A DNA stretch of 41,916 bases from Candidatus Eisenbacteria bacterium. GTDB taxonomy: Bacteria > Desulfobacterota > Binatia > DP-6. Below are positions 6,783-14,027 of this stretch, one piece after another (the first letter of the stretch is position 1; every line of letters starts with the position of its first letter). The stretch covers positions 1-41,916 of the forward strand of contig DATJZY010000121.1 in the NCBI GenBank assembly GCA_035577985.1, given 5' to 3'. The translations under genes and the position numbers were made by a program. Below the pieces are notes generated by a model. The model saw only the letters and a program-made list of their open reading frames with translations, did no database searches and had not been told where the DNA came from.

Positions 6783-7223
6783 TCAGTTCCGCGCGGGGCG
6801 GAAGTAGAACGCCACGACGTCGTTGCCTTCCTTGTCCTGCTGCGACACGCCGGTGGTCATCTCGACCTTCATCCCGAACTCGAGCGCCTTCGGGTCGGGC
6901 GCGACCTCGACGAGGTTGCAGCGCACCGAGACGCCTTCGGGCAGGTCGACGACGCCGACCACGTAGGGGACCGGGACGCCCGGGAAGGACTGGTGCACGA
7001 TCGACCAGACGTAGAGCTCGCCCGTTCGCGACAGCGGTACCTCGGTGAACGGACCGCGCCCGAGACACTTGGCGCATGCGAGGCGATGCCCGAGGTAGAT
7101 CGCGCCGCACTTCGAGCAGCGCTGACCGGCGAGATACGGCTCGCCCCCCTCCGGGAGCTTCAGGAACGGAACGATCGGACGCCGTCCCTTCGGCGCCGTC
7201 GCGGCAGCGGACGCGTCACTCAT
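6783..7223 (-). CDS. DUF35 / OB-fold zinc-ribbon protein, thiolase partner
   Basis: Seen: 146 residues from ATG at 7223. The frame is open further upstream, but that part is antisense to the SDR gene. A rubredoxin-like zinc ribbon has C36-x2-C39 and C50-x2-C53 (CSKCGAIYLGHRLACAKC), followed by an OB-fold (GELYVWSIVHQSF, YVVGVVDLPEG). Known: DUF35 proteins bind acyl-CoA and pair with Ltp/SCP-x thiolase-fold enzymes or MaoC-like hydratases. It directly precedes the thiolase-like gene, which supports a heteromeric enzyme. A stand-alone role is unlikely. Confidence 0.9.
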   Translation of the reverse strand: MSDASAAATAPKGRRPIVPFLKLPEGGEPYLAGQRCSKCGAIYLGHRLACAKCLGRGPFTEVPLSRTGELYVWSIVHQSFPGVPVPYVVGVVDLPEGVSVRCNLVEVAPDPKALEFGMKVEMTTGVSQQDKEGNDVVAFYFRPARN

Positions 7224-7302
7224 GCCGGGTCGACTACACCGCTCCCTTCCACGTGTCCAGGCACGATTGTGCCCGAGCGCGGGCGCGGTGTAAGCGTCGG
7301 CG

Positions 7303-8124
7303 ATGGATCCATTCACGGGGCGGGTCGCGGTCATCACGGGTGGCGCGGGCGGCATCGGCATGGCGCTCGCACGCGCCTTCGCGGCGCGAGGCGCGAAGCT
7401 CGTGCTCGCCGACGTCGACGAGGCGGCCCTGGCGCGGGCCGCGAGCGAGCTGCGCGACCGCGGCGCTTCCGTGCACACCGTGCAGACCGACGTCGGCGAC
7501 CGCGCCCAGGTCGAAGCGCTCGCCGACGCCGCATTCAGCCGGTTCGGCGGAGCGCACATCGTCTGCAACAACGCCGGCATCGCCCTGTTCGGCGAGATGG
7601 CCCACGCGACGCACAAGGACTGGGAATACACGATGCGCGTCAACTTCTGGGGCGTCGTGCACGGCGTCGAAGCGTTCGTCCCGCGCCTCATCGCGCAGCG
7701 CGCCGGCGGGCACGTGGTCAACACGGCGTCCATGGCCGGCCTCGTCGGCATGCAGTGGCTCGGCATCTACTGCGCGTCGAAGTTCGCCGTCGTCGGCCTG
7801 TCCGAGGGGCTCCAGCGCGAGCTCGCGCCGCACCGCATCGGCGTCTCGGTCCTGTGCCCGATGATCGTCGAGACCAACATCAACGCCAACTCGCTGCGCA
7901 ACCGCCCGGCGCCGCTGCGCAACCCCGACCACACCGACAGTCCGCCCGACATCGAGGCCGGCACCATGGTCGGGAGCGTCATCAAGGTCGAAGAGGTCGC
8001 ACGCCGCGTGGTACGGGCCATCGATCGCGGCGATTTCTACGTCCTGACGCACCCCGAGCAGCGCGAGATCCTGCGCCGGCGCGCGCGCCGCCAGGATCAG
8101 ATGTTCGAACCCGACAAGTGGTGA
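7303..8124 (+). CDS. short-chain dehydrogenase/reductase (classical SDR)
   Basis: Seen: 273 residues with the full classical SDR set: cofactor loop TGGAGGIG at 12-19, NNAG at 89-92, catalytic S143, Y156 and K160 (YCASK). D37 after the second strand (LVLADVD) predicts NAD(H) preference. The C-terminal extension (residues about 225-273) is longer than in minimal SDRs and ends basic. It diverges from the DUF35/thiolase operon with 79 bases between starts. The substrate is unknown; a hydroxyacyl or alcohol intermediate of the adjacent CoA pathway is plausible. Confidence 0.92.
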   Translation: MDPFTGRVAVITGGAGGIGMALARAFAARGAKLVLADVDEAALARAASELRDRGASVHTVQTDVGDRAQVEALADAAFSRFGGAHIVCNNAGIALFGEMAHATHKDWEYTMRVNFWGVVHGVEAFVPRLIAQRAGGHVVNTASMAGLVGMQWLGIYCASKFAVVGLSEGLQRELAPHRIGVSVLCPMIVETNINANSLRNRPAPLRNPDHTDSPPDIEAGTMVGSVIKVEEVARRVVRAIDRGDFYVLTHPEQREILRRRARRQDQMFEPDKW

Positions 8125-8133
8125 GGCTTCCGA

Positions 8134-8152
8134 CCCACGACCACGTCGTGGG
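8134..8152. terminator. short hairpin between convergent genes
   Basis: CCCACGAC-CAC-GTCGTGGG forms an 8-bp stem with a three-base loop in the 47-base gap between the SDR stop (8124) and the YhhN stop (8172). No T-run follows on either strand, so terminator function is a guess from position. Confidence 0.45.
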
Positions 8153-8171
8153 GCGTCCTGGTCTCCGGACA

Positions 8172-8807
8172 CTAGATGAGCGCCGAGGCGGCGATCAGCA
8201 GCTGCGCCGCGTAGTACGTGACCATCACGACGCCGTGCGCGCCCGCGAACGGACGGGCGAAGCGGTTCACCGCCAGGGCGCCGTCCGAGACGAGAAAGCT
8301 GAGGGACCCCGCCGCCGCCGCGCCTGCGCCGGCGAGCGCGCCGGGCGTGAGCGCGCGCGCCACGGCGCACCAGACCATGGTCGTGAGCACCGCCACGTAC
8401 GCGACGATGGGACCGCGACGCCGCGCCACGTACGGCCAGAGATAGGCCAGCATCGCGACGGCGAACACGACGAGCCCGACGGCGACCAGCGTCGCGCTCG
8501 ACCCGCCGCGCGCGCCGGCGGCGAAGGCCGTGATGTAGCAGAGGTGCGCGACGAAGAAGCTCGACAGACCCGCGAGGAATCCGCGATGGAAGACGAGGCT
8601 CACGTCCCCCATTGCCGAGAAGACCAAGCCCGACGCCAGCAGCGCGCGATAGGTCGGTGTCACGTCGCCGAGCGACCACACCGCCCACGCGAGCAGCAAG
8701 ACGGGGAGCGGCTTCAGCACCCCGGCGACGACGTGCAGACCACCATAGTATGCGACCAGGTGCGCGGTACCGATCGCGATCACGACGCCGATGAACTGCG
8801 CGGGCAC
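8172..8807 (-). CDS. YhhN/TMEM86-family lysoplasmalogenase-like membrane protein
   Basis: Seen: 211 residues, nearly all hydrophobic, about eight predicted membrane helices. Family marks are VLKPLPVLLLAW near the N-terminus, SAMGDVSLVF, a conserved histidine/tyrosine stretch AHLCYITAF, and the C-terminal LVSDGALAVNRF and TYYAAQLLI. Known: YhhN/TMEM86 proteins hydrolyse the vinyl-ether bond of lysoplasmalogens. Inferred: a membrane lipid hydrolase. Whether this organism makes plasmalogens cannot be seen here. It stands alone on the minus strand; the HDOD gene upstream is 42 bases away and may be co-transcribed. Confidence 0.85.
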   Translation of the reverse strand: MPAQFIGVVIAIGTAHLVAYYGGLHVVAGVLKPLPVLLLAWAVWSLGDVTPTYRALLASGLVFSAMGDVSLVFHRGFLAGLSSFFVAHLCYITAFAAGARGGSSATLVAVGLVVFAVAMLAYLWPYVARRRGPIVAYVAVLTTMVWCAVARALTPGALAGAGAAAAGSLSFLVSDGALAVNRFARPFAGAHGVVMVTYYAAQLLIAASALI

Positions 8808-8849
8808 ATCGGCTGCCTACCCGGCCACCGGCCGCCAGCGCAAGGCGCG

Positions 8850-9743
8850 TCAGGCGAGCAGAACCGCGTGCACACCGTAGGCGGCACGCGCGCGGGAAAG
8901 GATTCCGTCGAGCTGCGCCTGCGTGAATCCGAGGATCACGTGGCCGACGTCCTCGGGTGTGGGCCCGCCGCCCCCGAACCCCATGGCATAGGCCATCGCA
9001 TCGGCGACGTTGATCACCGCCGCGAGGAGCTGGCCGCGCTCGGCCTGCGCCGGCTGGTGGTACCAGCGAATCGCCTCTACTTGATCGTGCGCGAGGCCCC
9101 ACTCCTCGGCGAGGATCGCGCCCGCTTCGGCGTGGTCGAAGCCGTACCACGCGCGCTCGCGATCGGGGTGCGCCTCCGCGCTCGCGAACGTCTCGTCGGT
9201 CGTGCCCGGTCCGCCCTCGACCGCCGCGATGAAGAACGCGATCCGGCCCACGTCGTGGAAGAGCCCGGGGAGAAAGACGAGATGCGGATCGAGGGCGCGC
9301 GTTTCGCACGCGACTTCCTCGGCCGCGAGCGCCGCCGCGAGCGCGTGTTTCCACAGCCGCTCCGCATAGCGCGGGACCGCGCGGAAGAGCTGCTTCGCGT
9401 TCGCCGCCACCAGGAGATCGCAGGTCTTGCGCAGCCCCAAGGTCAGCACCGCGTCGACCAGCGTGCGCGCCGGAACGCGACGCGCGTACGCCGCCGAATT
9501 CGCGACGCGCAGGATGCGCGCCGAGAGACCGACGTCGCGGCGGATGACGTTGCAGAGGGCGTCGACGCCGGCTTCGGGGTCGCGGGCGATCGCCATGGCC
9601 GCGGTCGCCGCGGCCGGCAGGGTCGGCAGCTCCCCCGTGCGCGACAGGCGCGTCAGCGTGCTGCGAACGCCCTCGCGCAGCTCGGGTTGCAGGGGCTCTC
9701 CCCCGCCCTTCGGTCGCTCCCGCACGTTTCCGGTCCCTGACAT
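8850..9743 (-). CDS. HDOD-domain signalling protein
   Basis: Seen: 297 residues. The HDOD pattern begins at about 38 (ELPTLPAAATAAMAI) and includes VIRRDVGLSARILRVANSAAY and a TLGLRKTCDL helix. The HD pair is intact at H163-D164 (GLFHDVGR), with further histidines H204 and H229. Known: HDOD domains usually lack the catalytic HD residues and act as regulatory modules, so a retained HD could mean residual metal binding. There are no added EAL, receiver or GGDEF domains. The start ATG at 9743 has only a weak upstream purine run (GGGAGGGGG, about 17 bases away). Its role is unknown; chemosensory or stress regulation is usual for the family. Confidence 0.85.
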   Translation of the reverse strand: MSGTGNVRERPKGGGEPLQPELREGVRSTLTRLSRTGELPTLPAAATAAMAIARDPEAGVDALCNVIRRDVGLSARILRVANSAAYARRVPARTLVDAVLTLGLRKTCDLLVAANAKQLFRAVPRYAERLWKHALAAALAAEEVACETRALDPHLVFLPGLFHDVGRIAFFIAAVEGGPGTTDETFASAEAHPDRERAWYGFDHAEAGAILAEEWGLAHDQVEAIRWYHQPAQAERGQLLAAVINVADAMAYAMGFGGGGPTPEDVGHVILGFTQAQLDGILSRARAAYGVHAVLLA

Positions 9744-9771
9744 GGTCTACGGCGCCCCCTCCCAGCCACCG

Positions 9772-9815
9772 CCGGGCATGGGTGTCCTCCGACCTCGTGC
9801 AACGCCCATGCCGGC
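9772..9815. other. bulged hairpin upstream of the HDOD gene
   Basis: CCGG-G-CATGGG at 9772-9782 can pair with CCCATGCCGG at 9804-9813, with one bulged base and a loop of about 20 bases. It lies 30-70 bases upstream of the HDOD start on the minus strand. It could be part of its 5' leader or a terminator; I recognise no riboswitch class. The rest of 9744-9917 shows nothing I can name. Confidence 0.3.
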
Positions 9816-9917
9816 GCGCGGGGGTCAGGAGGCCTTGATCCTCGGGGGCGGCTCCGTCCCGAACGTGTCAACGGACCGACATCCGAGTCGATGCCTCGGC
9901 GGGCCGGGCCGGAAGTG

Positions 9918-9953
9918 GACGGGGCCGCCGGAGGATTCTCCGGCGGCCCCGTC
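9918..9953 (-). terminator. strong GC-rich hairpin after tRNA-Asn
   Basis: A perfect 16-bp stem (GACGGGGCCGCCGGAG and its complement) with a four-base loop starts six bases past the discriminator base of the tRNA-Asn gene. It has no U-tract, but stem strength and position make it the likely end of the dnaX-recR-tRNA transcript. Confidence 0.75.
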
Positions 9954-9959
9954 ATCAGG

Positions 9960-10292
9960 CTCCCCGGGCCGGTCTCGAACCAGCGACAAATCGGTTACAC
10001 CGTGTCCCGCCGTTTCCGACGGGGGTGGACTATCTCATCACCGTGGGCCTCGCGGCCGGTAGGTGGCGGGCGCTCGAGGGGAGTTTATTCTTCCGTCACT
10101 CCCTAGTCTCTGCACCTTCCCCCCGCCCGTTACCTCGGGGGGCTTGGCTCAGGATTACCGTATGCTCGTTCCGACTTCTGGGCTCCTTTGCACTTAGGCT
10201 TCCCTGAATTCACCCGCTTTTTCGATCACCGGTTTCCCGGTGACGCTGCGGAACCCCACAGCCGATTGCTCTACCAACTGAGCTACCGGGGA
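9960..10292 (-). tRNA. tRNA-Asn(GUU), interrupted by a group I intron
   Basis: Seen: the 5' exon 10292-10258 (35 bases) gives acceptor TCCCCGG, D-arm GCTC-AGTTGGTA-GAGC, and anticodon stem ATCGG with CT-GT. The 3' exon 9997-9960 (38 bases) continues T-AA, stem CCGAT, variable TTGTC, T-arm GCTGG-TTCGAGA-CCGGC, acceptor CCGGGGA and discriminator G. The spliced loop reads CU-GUU-AA, so the anticodon is GUU (Asn). The 73-base mature tRNA pairs completely except for one G-U in the T-stem. CCA is not fully encoded (CCT follows). The intron splits the anticodon between positions 35 and 36. The gene is 43 bases after recR on the same strand. Confidence 0.93.
9998..10257 (-). ncRNA. 260-nt self-splicing-type group I intron in tRNA-Asn
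   Basis: Seen, on the minus strand: P1 pairs exon GCUGU with intron GCAGC, giving the required U-G at the 5' splice site. P2 is TCACCGG-GAAA-CCGGTGA. P3 pairs GCGGGTG (10211-10217) with CGCCCGC (10066-10072). P4 pairs TTCAGG (10203-10208) with the complementary part of AATCCTGAGCCAAGCC (Q element, 10141-10156). The R element GGTGCAGAGACTA (10104-10116) pairs GACTA with TAGTC of the S element (10026-10036), forming P7. P8 is a GCGA-capped hairpin (10041-10066), P9 follows, and the last base is omega-G. An extra hairpin GGGAGT/ACTCCC (10079-10103) sits between P7 and P3, a P7.1-like insertion. The core closely resembles the small IC3 introns of bacterial tRNAs such as Azoarcus tRNA-Ile. There is no endonuclease frame inside. 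Confidence 0.93.
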
Positions 10293-10335
10293 ATGCGCGG
10301 GTTATAGCGAACGACTTTTCGGGTGGCAATCCGCG

Positions 10336-10932
10336 TCACATCTCGCGACGGCCGTCGAGCGCGCGGCCGACGGTCATGACGTCGGTGTACTCGAGGTCGC
10401 CGCCGACGGGGATGCCGTGCGCGATGCGCGTCACGCGGATGCCGAGCGGCTTCAGCAGCTTCGCGAGGTAGATCGCGGTCGCCTCGCCCTCGACGGTCGG
10501 ATTGGTCGCGACGATCACCTCGCGCATGCCTTCCTCGCGGATGCGGACCAGGAGCGGCTGGATCTTGAGATCGTCGGGCCCGACCCCGTCCAGCGGGGCG
10601 ATCGTCCCGTGCAGGACGTGATAGCGGCCGCGGAAGGTTCCCGCGCGCTCGACGGCGATGAGATCCGCGGGCTCTTCAACGACGCAGACAACGTCGCTCG
10701 TGCGCTCGACGTCGCTGCAGAAGCGGCAGGGATCCTGCTCGGTCAACGCGAAGCACTGCGAGCACAGGCGCGTGTCGTCCTTCATGGCGACCAGCGCTTC
10801 GGCCAGCGCCTGCGCGAGCTCGCGGTCGCTGCGCAGAACGTGGAACGCCATGCGCGTCGCGGTCTTCTCGCCGATGCCCGGCAGGCGCATCAGATGCTCG
10901 ACGAGACGAGCCATCGAGGGCGTGTGCGCCAT
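10336..10932 (-). CDS. recR: recombination mediator protein RecR
   Basis: Seen: 198 residues, the normal length. N-terminal helix-hairpin-helix MRLPGIGEKTATRMAFH, zinc finger C57-x2-C60 and C69-x2-C72 (CSQCFALTEQDPCRFC), and Toprim domain (VVCVVEEPADLIAVER; HVLHGTIAPLDGVGPDDL) with the conserved C-terminal VTRIAHGIPVGGDLEYTD. Known: RecR with RecO/RecF loads RecA onto gapped DNA bound by SSB. The start lies three bases after the ybaB stop, so the genes are translationally coupled in the classic dnaX-ybaB-recR order. Confidence 0.98.
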   Translation of the reverse strand: MAHTPSMARLVEHLMRLPGIGEKTATRMAFHVLRSDRELAQALAEALVAMKDDTRLCSQCFALTEQDPCRFCSDVERTSDVVCVVEEPADLIAVERAGTFRGRYHVLHGTIAPLDGVGPDDLKIQPLLVRIREEGMREVIVATNPTVEGEATAIYLAKLLKPLGIRVTRIAHGIPVGGDLEYTDVMTVGRALDGRREM

Positions 10933-10935
10933 CGC

Positions 10936-11262
10936 TCAGCCCATCCCCGGCAGCTTCATGCCGAGCATGCCCGTCAGCTTCCCCATTTCCTCCCCCATCA
11001 GCTGCTGCGCCGAGCGGATGGCCGTGTTCACCGCCGCGACGACGAGATCCTGCAGCATCTCGCGGTCGGGTTTGTCGAGCACGGCGGGATCGATGCGGAT
11101 CGCGACCACTTCGAGCTTGCCGTTCACCGTGGCCGTCACCATGCCGCCGCCGGCCGAGCCCTCGACGGTGCGCTTGGCGAGGTCCGCCTGCGTCGAGGCC
11201 AGCCGCTCCTGGAGCTCCTGTGCCTGCTTCAGCAGCCCGCCCAGATCGAATCCGCTCGCCAT
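10936..11262 (-). CDS. ybaB: YbaB/EbfC nucleoid-associated protein
   Basis: Seen: 108 residues. N-terminal coiled helix (GGLLKQAQELQERLASTQADL), central sheet with the family signature GGGMVTATVNGKLEVVAIRIDP, and LQDLVVAAVNTAIRSAQQLM. Known: dimeric tweezers-shaped DNA-binding protein. An unusual C-terminal run MGKLTGMLGMKLPGMG is methionine/glycine-rich, as in many YbaB homologues. It is between dnaX (nine bases upstream) and recR (three bases downstream), the conserved operon. Confidence 0.97.
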   Translation of the reverse strand: MASGFDLGGLLKQAQELQERLASTQADLAKRTVEGSAGGGMVTATVNGKLEVVAIRIDPAVLDKPDREMLQDLVVAAVNTAIRSAQQLMGEEMGKLTGMLGMKLPGMG

Positions 11263-11271
11263 CTGCTCTCC

Positions 11272-12885
11272 TTACTGTGACCGCCGATCACGCACACCGC
11301 GCACCTCGGCGCCGAAGATCTCGACCGCGGCCTGCACGAGCGGATCGGCGAGCGTCTCCTCGGTACGCCGGCGCGCCTGCGCCGCCGGCGTGTCGGCAAC
11401 GTGCTCGGCGGGCAACGGCTCGATGTCGACCTGGAGCGGCCGTCCGGCCACCGCGCCGGCGATCGTCCGCAGCCGCTCGAGCGTCTCCTTGCGATTGAGA
11501 TCGCGCCGCATGACCTCGTTCTCGACCCCGATGCGCAGGCGCGTGCCGTCGATGCCGAGCGGGCGCGCGGCCGCGAGCGCGAGATAGAGCGCGACCTTCT
11601 CCTCCTGCACGCGGGCGAGCAACGCATCCCACAGGCGCCGGACATCGGACGCTCCAGCGACGACCGACGACGCCGGCGTCGCCGTGGCGCGCGGCGCCGA
11701 CGGGCCCGATGCGCTGGCCGGCGGCCGGCGCTGCGATCCCCCCGCGAGCGCTTCGAGCCGTCGGGTCAGCTCGTCGAGCGGCACGAGCGGACCCAGGGTC
11801 GCCAGGCGCAGGACGGCCATCTCGAGCACCAGCTGCGGCTCGATCGTGCGCGACGGTACCGCGAGCGCCTCGTCGGCCTCGAGGAGCAGATGAAAGGAGC
11901 GCTGCAGGTCGTCACCGGAGCGCAGGCGCGCCTGCGTCGCGATCGTCTCGACCTCCGTGTCGGGCAGGCCGGCGATGAGCGATCGGTCGCCGGTCGCAGC
12001 GAGAATCGCGAGGTGACGGAAGTGCTCGAGCAGGTCGCGGCAGAACCGGCGCGCGTCGTAGCCGTGCGCGTACAGCGTACGAAGGCTCGCGAGGCAACGA
12101 CCCGGGTCGCCGGCGAGGATGCCGTCGGCGACGTCGACCACGAGCTGCCGGTCGGCGCCGCCGATGACGTCGCGGACGCCCGCTTCGTCGATCGTCGTGG
12201 CGCCGCTGGCGAGCACCTGCTCCAGGAGCGACTGCGCGTCGCGCAGGCTCCCCTCGGCCTCGCGCGCCAGGAGCGCGAGCGCGCCGGGCGACAACGAACG
12301 TCCCTCGGCCCGCGCCGCGCTCTCGAGATGGGCCACGAGCTCGCCGGCGCCGATGCGTCGCAGGTCGTAGCGCTGGCAGCGCGAGAGCACGGTCGGCAGC
12401 ACCTTCTGGGGATCGGTGGTCGCGAAGATGAACTTCACGTGCGCCGGCGGCTCCTCGAGCGTCTTCAGGAGGGCGTTGAACGAGTGCGACGAGAGCATGT
12501 GCACCTCGTCGATGATGTAGATCTTGAACCGGCTCTTCATCGGCCGGTGGGCCACGGTCTCCATCAGGTCGCGCATCTTGTCGACCTGCGTGTGGGAGGC
12601 ACCGTCGATCTCGAGCACGTCGAAGGCGATGCCCTCGGCGATCTCGTGGCAGGTCGAGCAGGCGTTGCACGGGTCCGGCGAGAGCCCCTTCTCGCATTGG
12701 AGCGCCTTGGCCAGGATGCGGGCGGTCGTCGTCTTACCGACGCCACGCGGACCGGTGAACAGAAATGCGTGCGCGATCCGGCCCGCGCGGATGGCCGCCT
12801 GCAGCGTGCGCGTCACGTGCTCCTGCCCGACGACGTCGTCGAATCGCTGCGGCCGAAGCCGTCGCGCCAGGACCTGGTACGTCAT
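11272..12885 (-). CDS. dnaX: DNA polymerase III subunit gamma/tau
   Basis: Seen: 537 residues from ATG at 12885 (MTYQVLARRLRPQRFDDVVG); a GTG nine bases earlier is possible but the family begins M-YQVLARK. Walker A GPRGVGKT at 45-52, zinc module C64, C73, C76, C79, Walker B IIDEVH at 124-129, and sensor-1 region FATTDPQKVLPTVLSRCQ. The C-terminal tau part (from about 375) is proline/alanine-rich then a folded DnaX-C region (LWDALLARVQEEKVALYLALA). Known: clamp-loader ATPase of the replisome. I see no A-rich slippage site for a shorter gamma form. It follows the SRP RNA gene by about 30 bases. Confidence 0.97.
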   Translation of the reverse strand: MTYQVLARRLRPQRFDDVVGQEHVTRTLQAAIRAGRIAHAFLFTGPRGVGKTTTARILAKALQCEKGLSPDPCNACSTCHEIAEGIAFDVLEIDGASHTQVDKMRDLMETVAHRPMKSRFKIYIIDEVHMLSSHSFNALLKTLEEPPAHVKFIFATTDPQKVLPTVLSRCQRYDLRRIGAGELVAHLESAARAEGRSLSPGALALLAREAEGSLRDAQSLLEQVLASGATTIDEAGVRDVIGGADRQLVVDVADGILAGDPGRCLASLRTLYAHGYDARRFCRDLLEHFRHLAILAATGDRSLIAGLPDTEVETIATQARLRSGDDLQRSFHLLLEADEALAVPSRTIEPQLVLEMAVLRLATLGPLVPLDELTRRLEALAGGSQRRPPASASGPSAPRATATPASSVVAGASDVRRLWDALLARVQEEKVALYLALAAARPLGIDGTRLRIGVENEVMRRDLNRKETLERLRTIAGAVAGRPLQVDIEPLPAEHVADTPAAQARRRTEETLADPLVQAAVEIFGAEVRGVRDRRSQ

Positions 12886-12916
12886 GCGACCCACCGGAGC
12901 GGACGAGCCGCCCGGC

Positions 12917-13024
12917 GGTGGTAGCTAGGGCTCCCTGCGGCACAGAGGGACATTCGGTACCGCTGCTTCCTTCCGGACCTGACGGGGTTCGCGACGCCGT
13001 CTTGCGCAGGACCTAGCCACCACC
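12917..13024 (-). ncRNA. ffs: signal recognition particle (4.5S-type) RNA
   Basis: Seen on the minus strand: the universal SRP domain IV core GTCAGGTCCGGAAGGAAGCAGC with its GGAA loop, and terminal complementary ends GGTGGTGGCTAGG (5') and CCTAGCTACCACC (3') that close the long hairpin, giving about 108 nt. Ends are judged from this pairing. Position just upstream of dnaX and downstream of tRNA-Ser is a known bacterial arrangement. It is the short form without an Alu domain. Confidence 0.95.
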
Positions 13025-13027
13025 GCC

Positions 13028-13048
13028 CGACGGCCCGCCGGGCCGTCG
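13028..13048. terminator. hairpin between tRNA-Ser(GGA) and SRP RNA
   Basis: CGACGGCCC-GCC-GGGCCGTCG is a 9-bp perfect stem. It lies after the tRNA-Ser 3' end (13087) and directly before the SRP RNA 5' end on the minus strand. It probably ends the tRNA transcript or guides processing. No T-run is present. Confidence 0.45.
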
Positions 13049-13086
13049 CCCGGCTCCGTCCCGCTTGCCACGACGCGCCGGGCAAA

Positions 13087-13175
13087 CGGAGAGGGAGGGA
13101 TTCGAACCCTCGGTAGGGGTTGAACCCTACACACGCTCTCCAGGCGTGCACCTTCGACCACTCGGTCACCTCTCC
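13087..13175 (-). tRNA. tRNA-Ser(GGA)
   Basis: Minus-strand cloverleaf: acceptor GGAGAGG/CCTCTCC, anticodon stem CACGC/GCGTG around CTGGAGA (anticodon GGA), a class II long variable arm (TGTAGGGTTCAACCCCTAC), T-arm GAGGG-TTCGAAT-CCCTC and discriminator G. CCA is not encoded. About 89 bases. Confidence 0.96.
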
Positions 13176-13368
13176 AGCCGCGTCGGCCGGCGACCCGGCC
13201 ACGCGGTCCGGCCGCCTCTTTCGTCGAACGAGGCTCGGGAGGCGCGCGGGGGAAATCCGACTACCGGCATGCCCGCGTTCCTCCATCAGGCTCGGTCTAC
13301 GTGAGCGCCCCCGCCTTTTCAACGGTTGGACGCGTCGAGTCGCAGCCCAGACGTCGCCGGATCACAAA

Positions 13369-13456
<88 letters not shown>

Positions 13457-13494
13457 ACGGGACCGGATCTCCTAGCACGGGCTCGGTGCGGCGC

Positions 13495-13977
13495 CTAGCG
13501 ATTCGGGTCGCGCGACGTCCTGCGCCGTCGAAAGAAGTCGCGGAGAAGCGCGGCGCCTGCCTCGGCCTCGATGCCGCCCACGACTGCGAAGCGATGGTTC
13601 AGGCGGCGATCCTCCGCAAGGCGGTAGAGCGATACGGCCGCGCCGGCCTTCGGATCCTCGGCACCGAAGACGAGCCGTGCGATCCGCGCGTGAACCATCG
13701 CCCCCATGCACATCGCGCACGGCTCGAGCGTCACCACGAGCGTCGCTCCGACCAGGCGGTGGCTTCCGACGCGGCGCGCCGCCGTGCGCAACGCCCGGAT
13801 CTCGGCGTGCCCGGTGGGGTCGCAGGCGCCGATGCTGTCGTTGCCCGCCCGGGCGACGACCCGGTCGTCCACGACGACGACCGCGCCCACGGGGACCTCC
13901 CCCCGGGCTCCTGCGCGCCGCGCTTCGGCGAGCGCCGCCCGCATGAGCCCGCGCAGGCGATCGGGGTCCTGTGCCAC
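13495..13977 (-). CDS. tadA: tRNA-specific adenosine deaminase TadA
   Basis: Seen: 160 residues from GTG at 13977 (VAQDPDRLRGLMRAALAEAR); the next candidate is ATG at 13944, which would remove the first helix seen in homologues. Catalytic H57-A-E59 and zinc ligands P86-C87-A-M-C90 are intact (GHAEIRAL; LEPCAMCMGAM). The C-terminal ALLRDFFRRRR is typical of TadA. Known: it deaminates A34 to inosine in tRNA-Arg(ACG), so it is essential in most bacteria. It lies next to two tRNA-Ser genes and ffs, a widespread arrangement. The frame extends far upstream but overlaps the secreted-protein gene, so that extension is not coding. Confidence 0.94.
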   Translation of the reverse strand: MAQDPDRLRGLMRAALAEARRAGARGEVPVGAVVVVDDRVVARAGNDSIGACDPTGHAEIRALRTAARRVGSHRLVGATLVVTLEPCAMCMGAMVHARIARLVFGAEDPKAGAAVSLYRLAEDRRLNHRFAVVGGIEAEAGAALLRDFFRRRRTSRDPNR

Positions 13978-14027
13978 GCCGCGGCGGCCGTCTTCCGACG
14001 ACCGCCGCGCTGGCTTCGCGACCGTCG

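Noticed and set aside
6735..9740. A 1001-codon plus-strand frame across thiolase, SDR and HDOD genes.
   Set aside because: It crosses six well-supported genes in other frames; shadow of GC-rich coding.
9744..9917. Possible riboswitch in the leader of the HDOD gene.
   Set aside because: Only one bulged hairpin is seen and no conserved core of a known class is recognisable.
9998..10257. Possibility that the tRNA-Asn insert carries a homing endonuclease gene.
   Set aside because: Only 260 bases and filled by the ribozyme core; no frame of useful length.
11272..12885. Programmed frameshift in dnaX for the gamma form.
   Set aside because: No A-rich slippery heptamer was seen in the GC-rich linker.
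13176..13368. A third tRNA between the two tRNA-Ser genes.
   Set aside because: No cloverleaf; only a small GC hairpin near 13178-13206.
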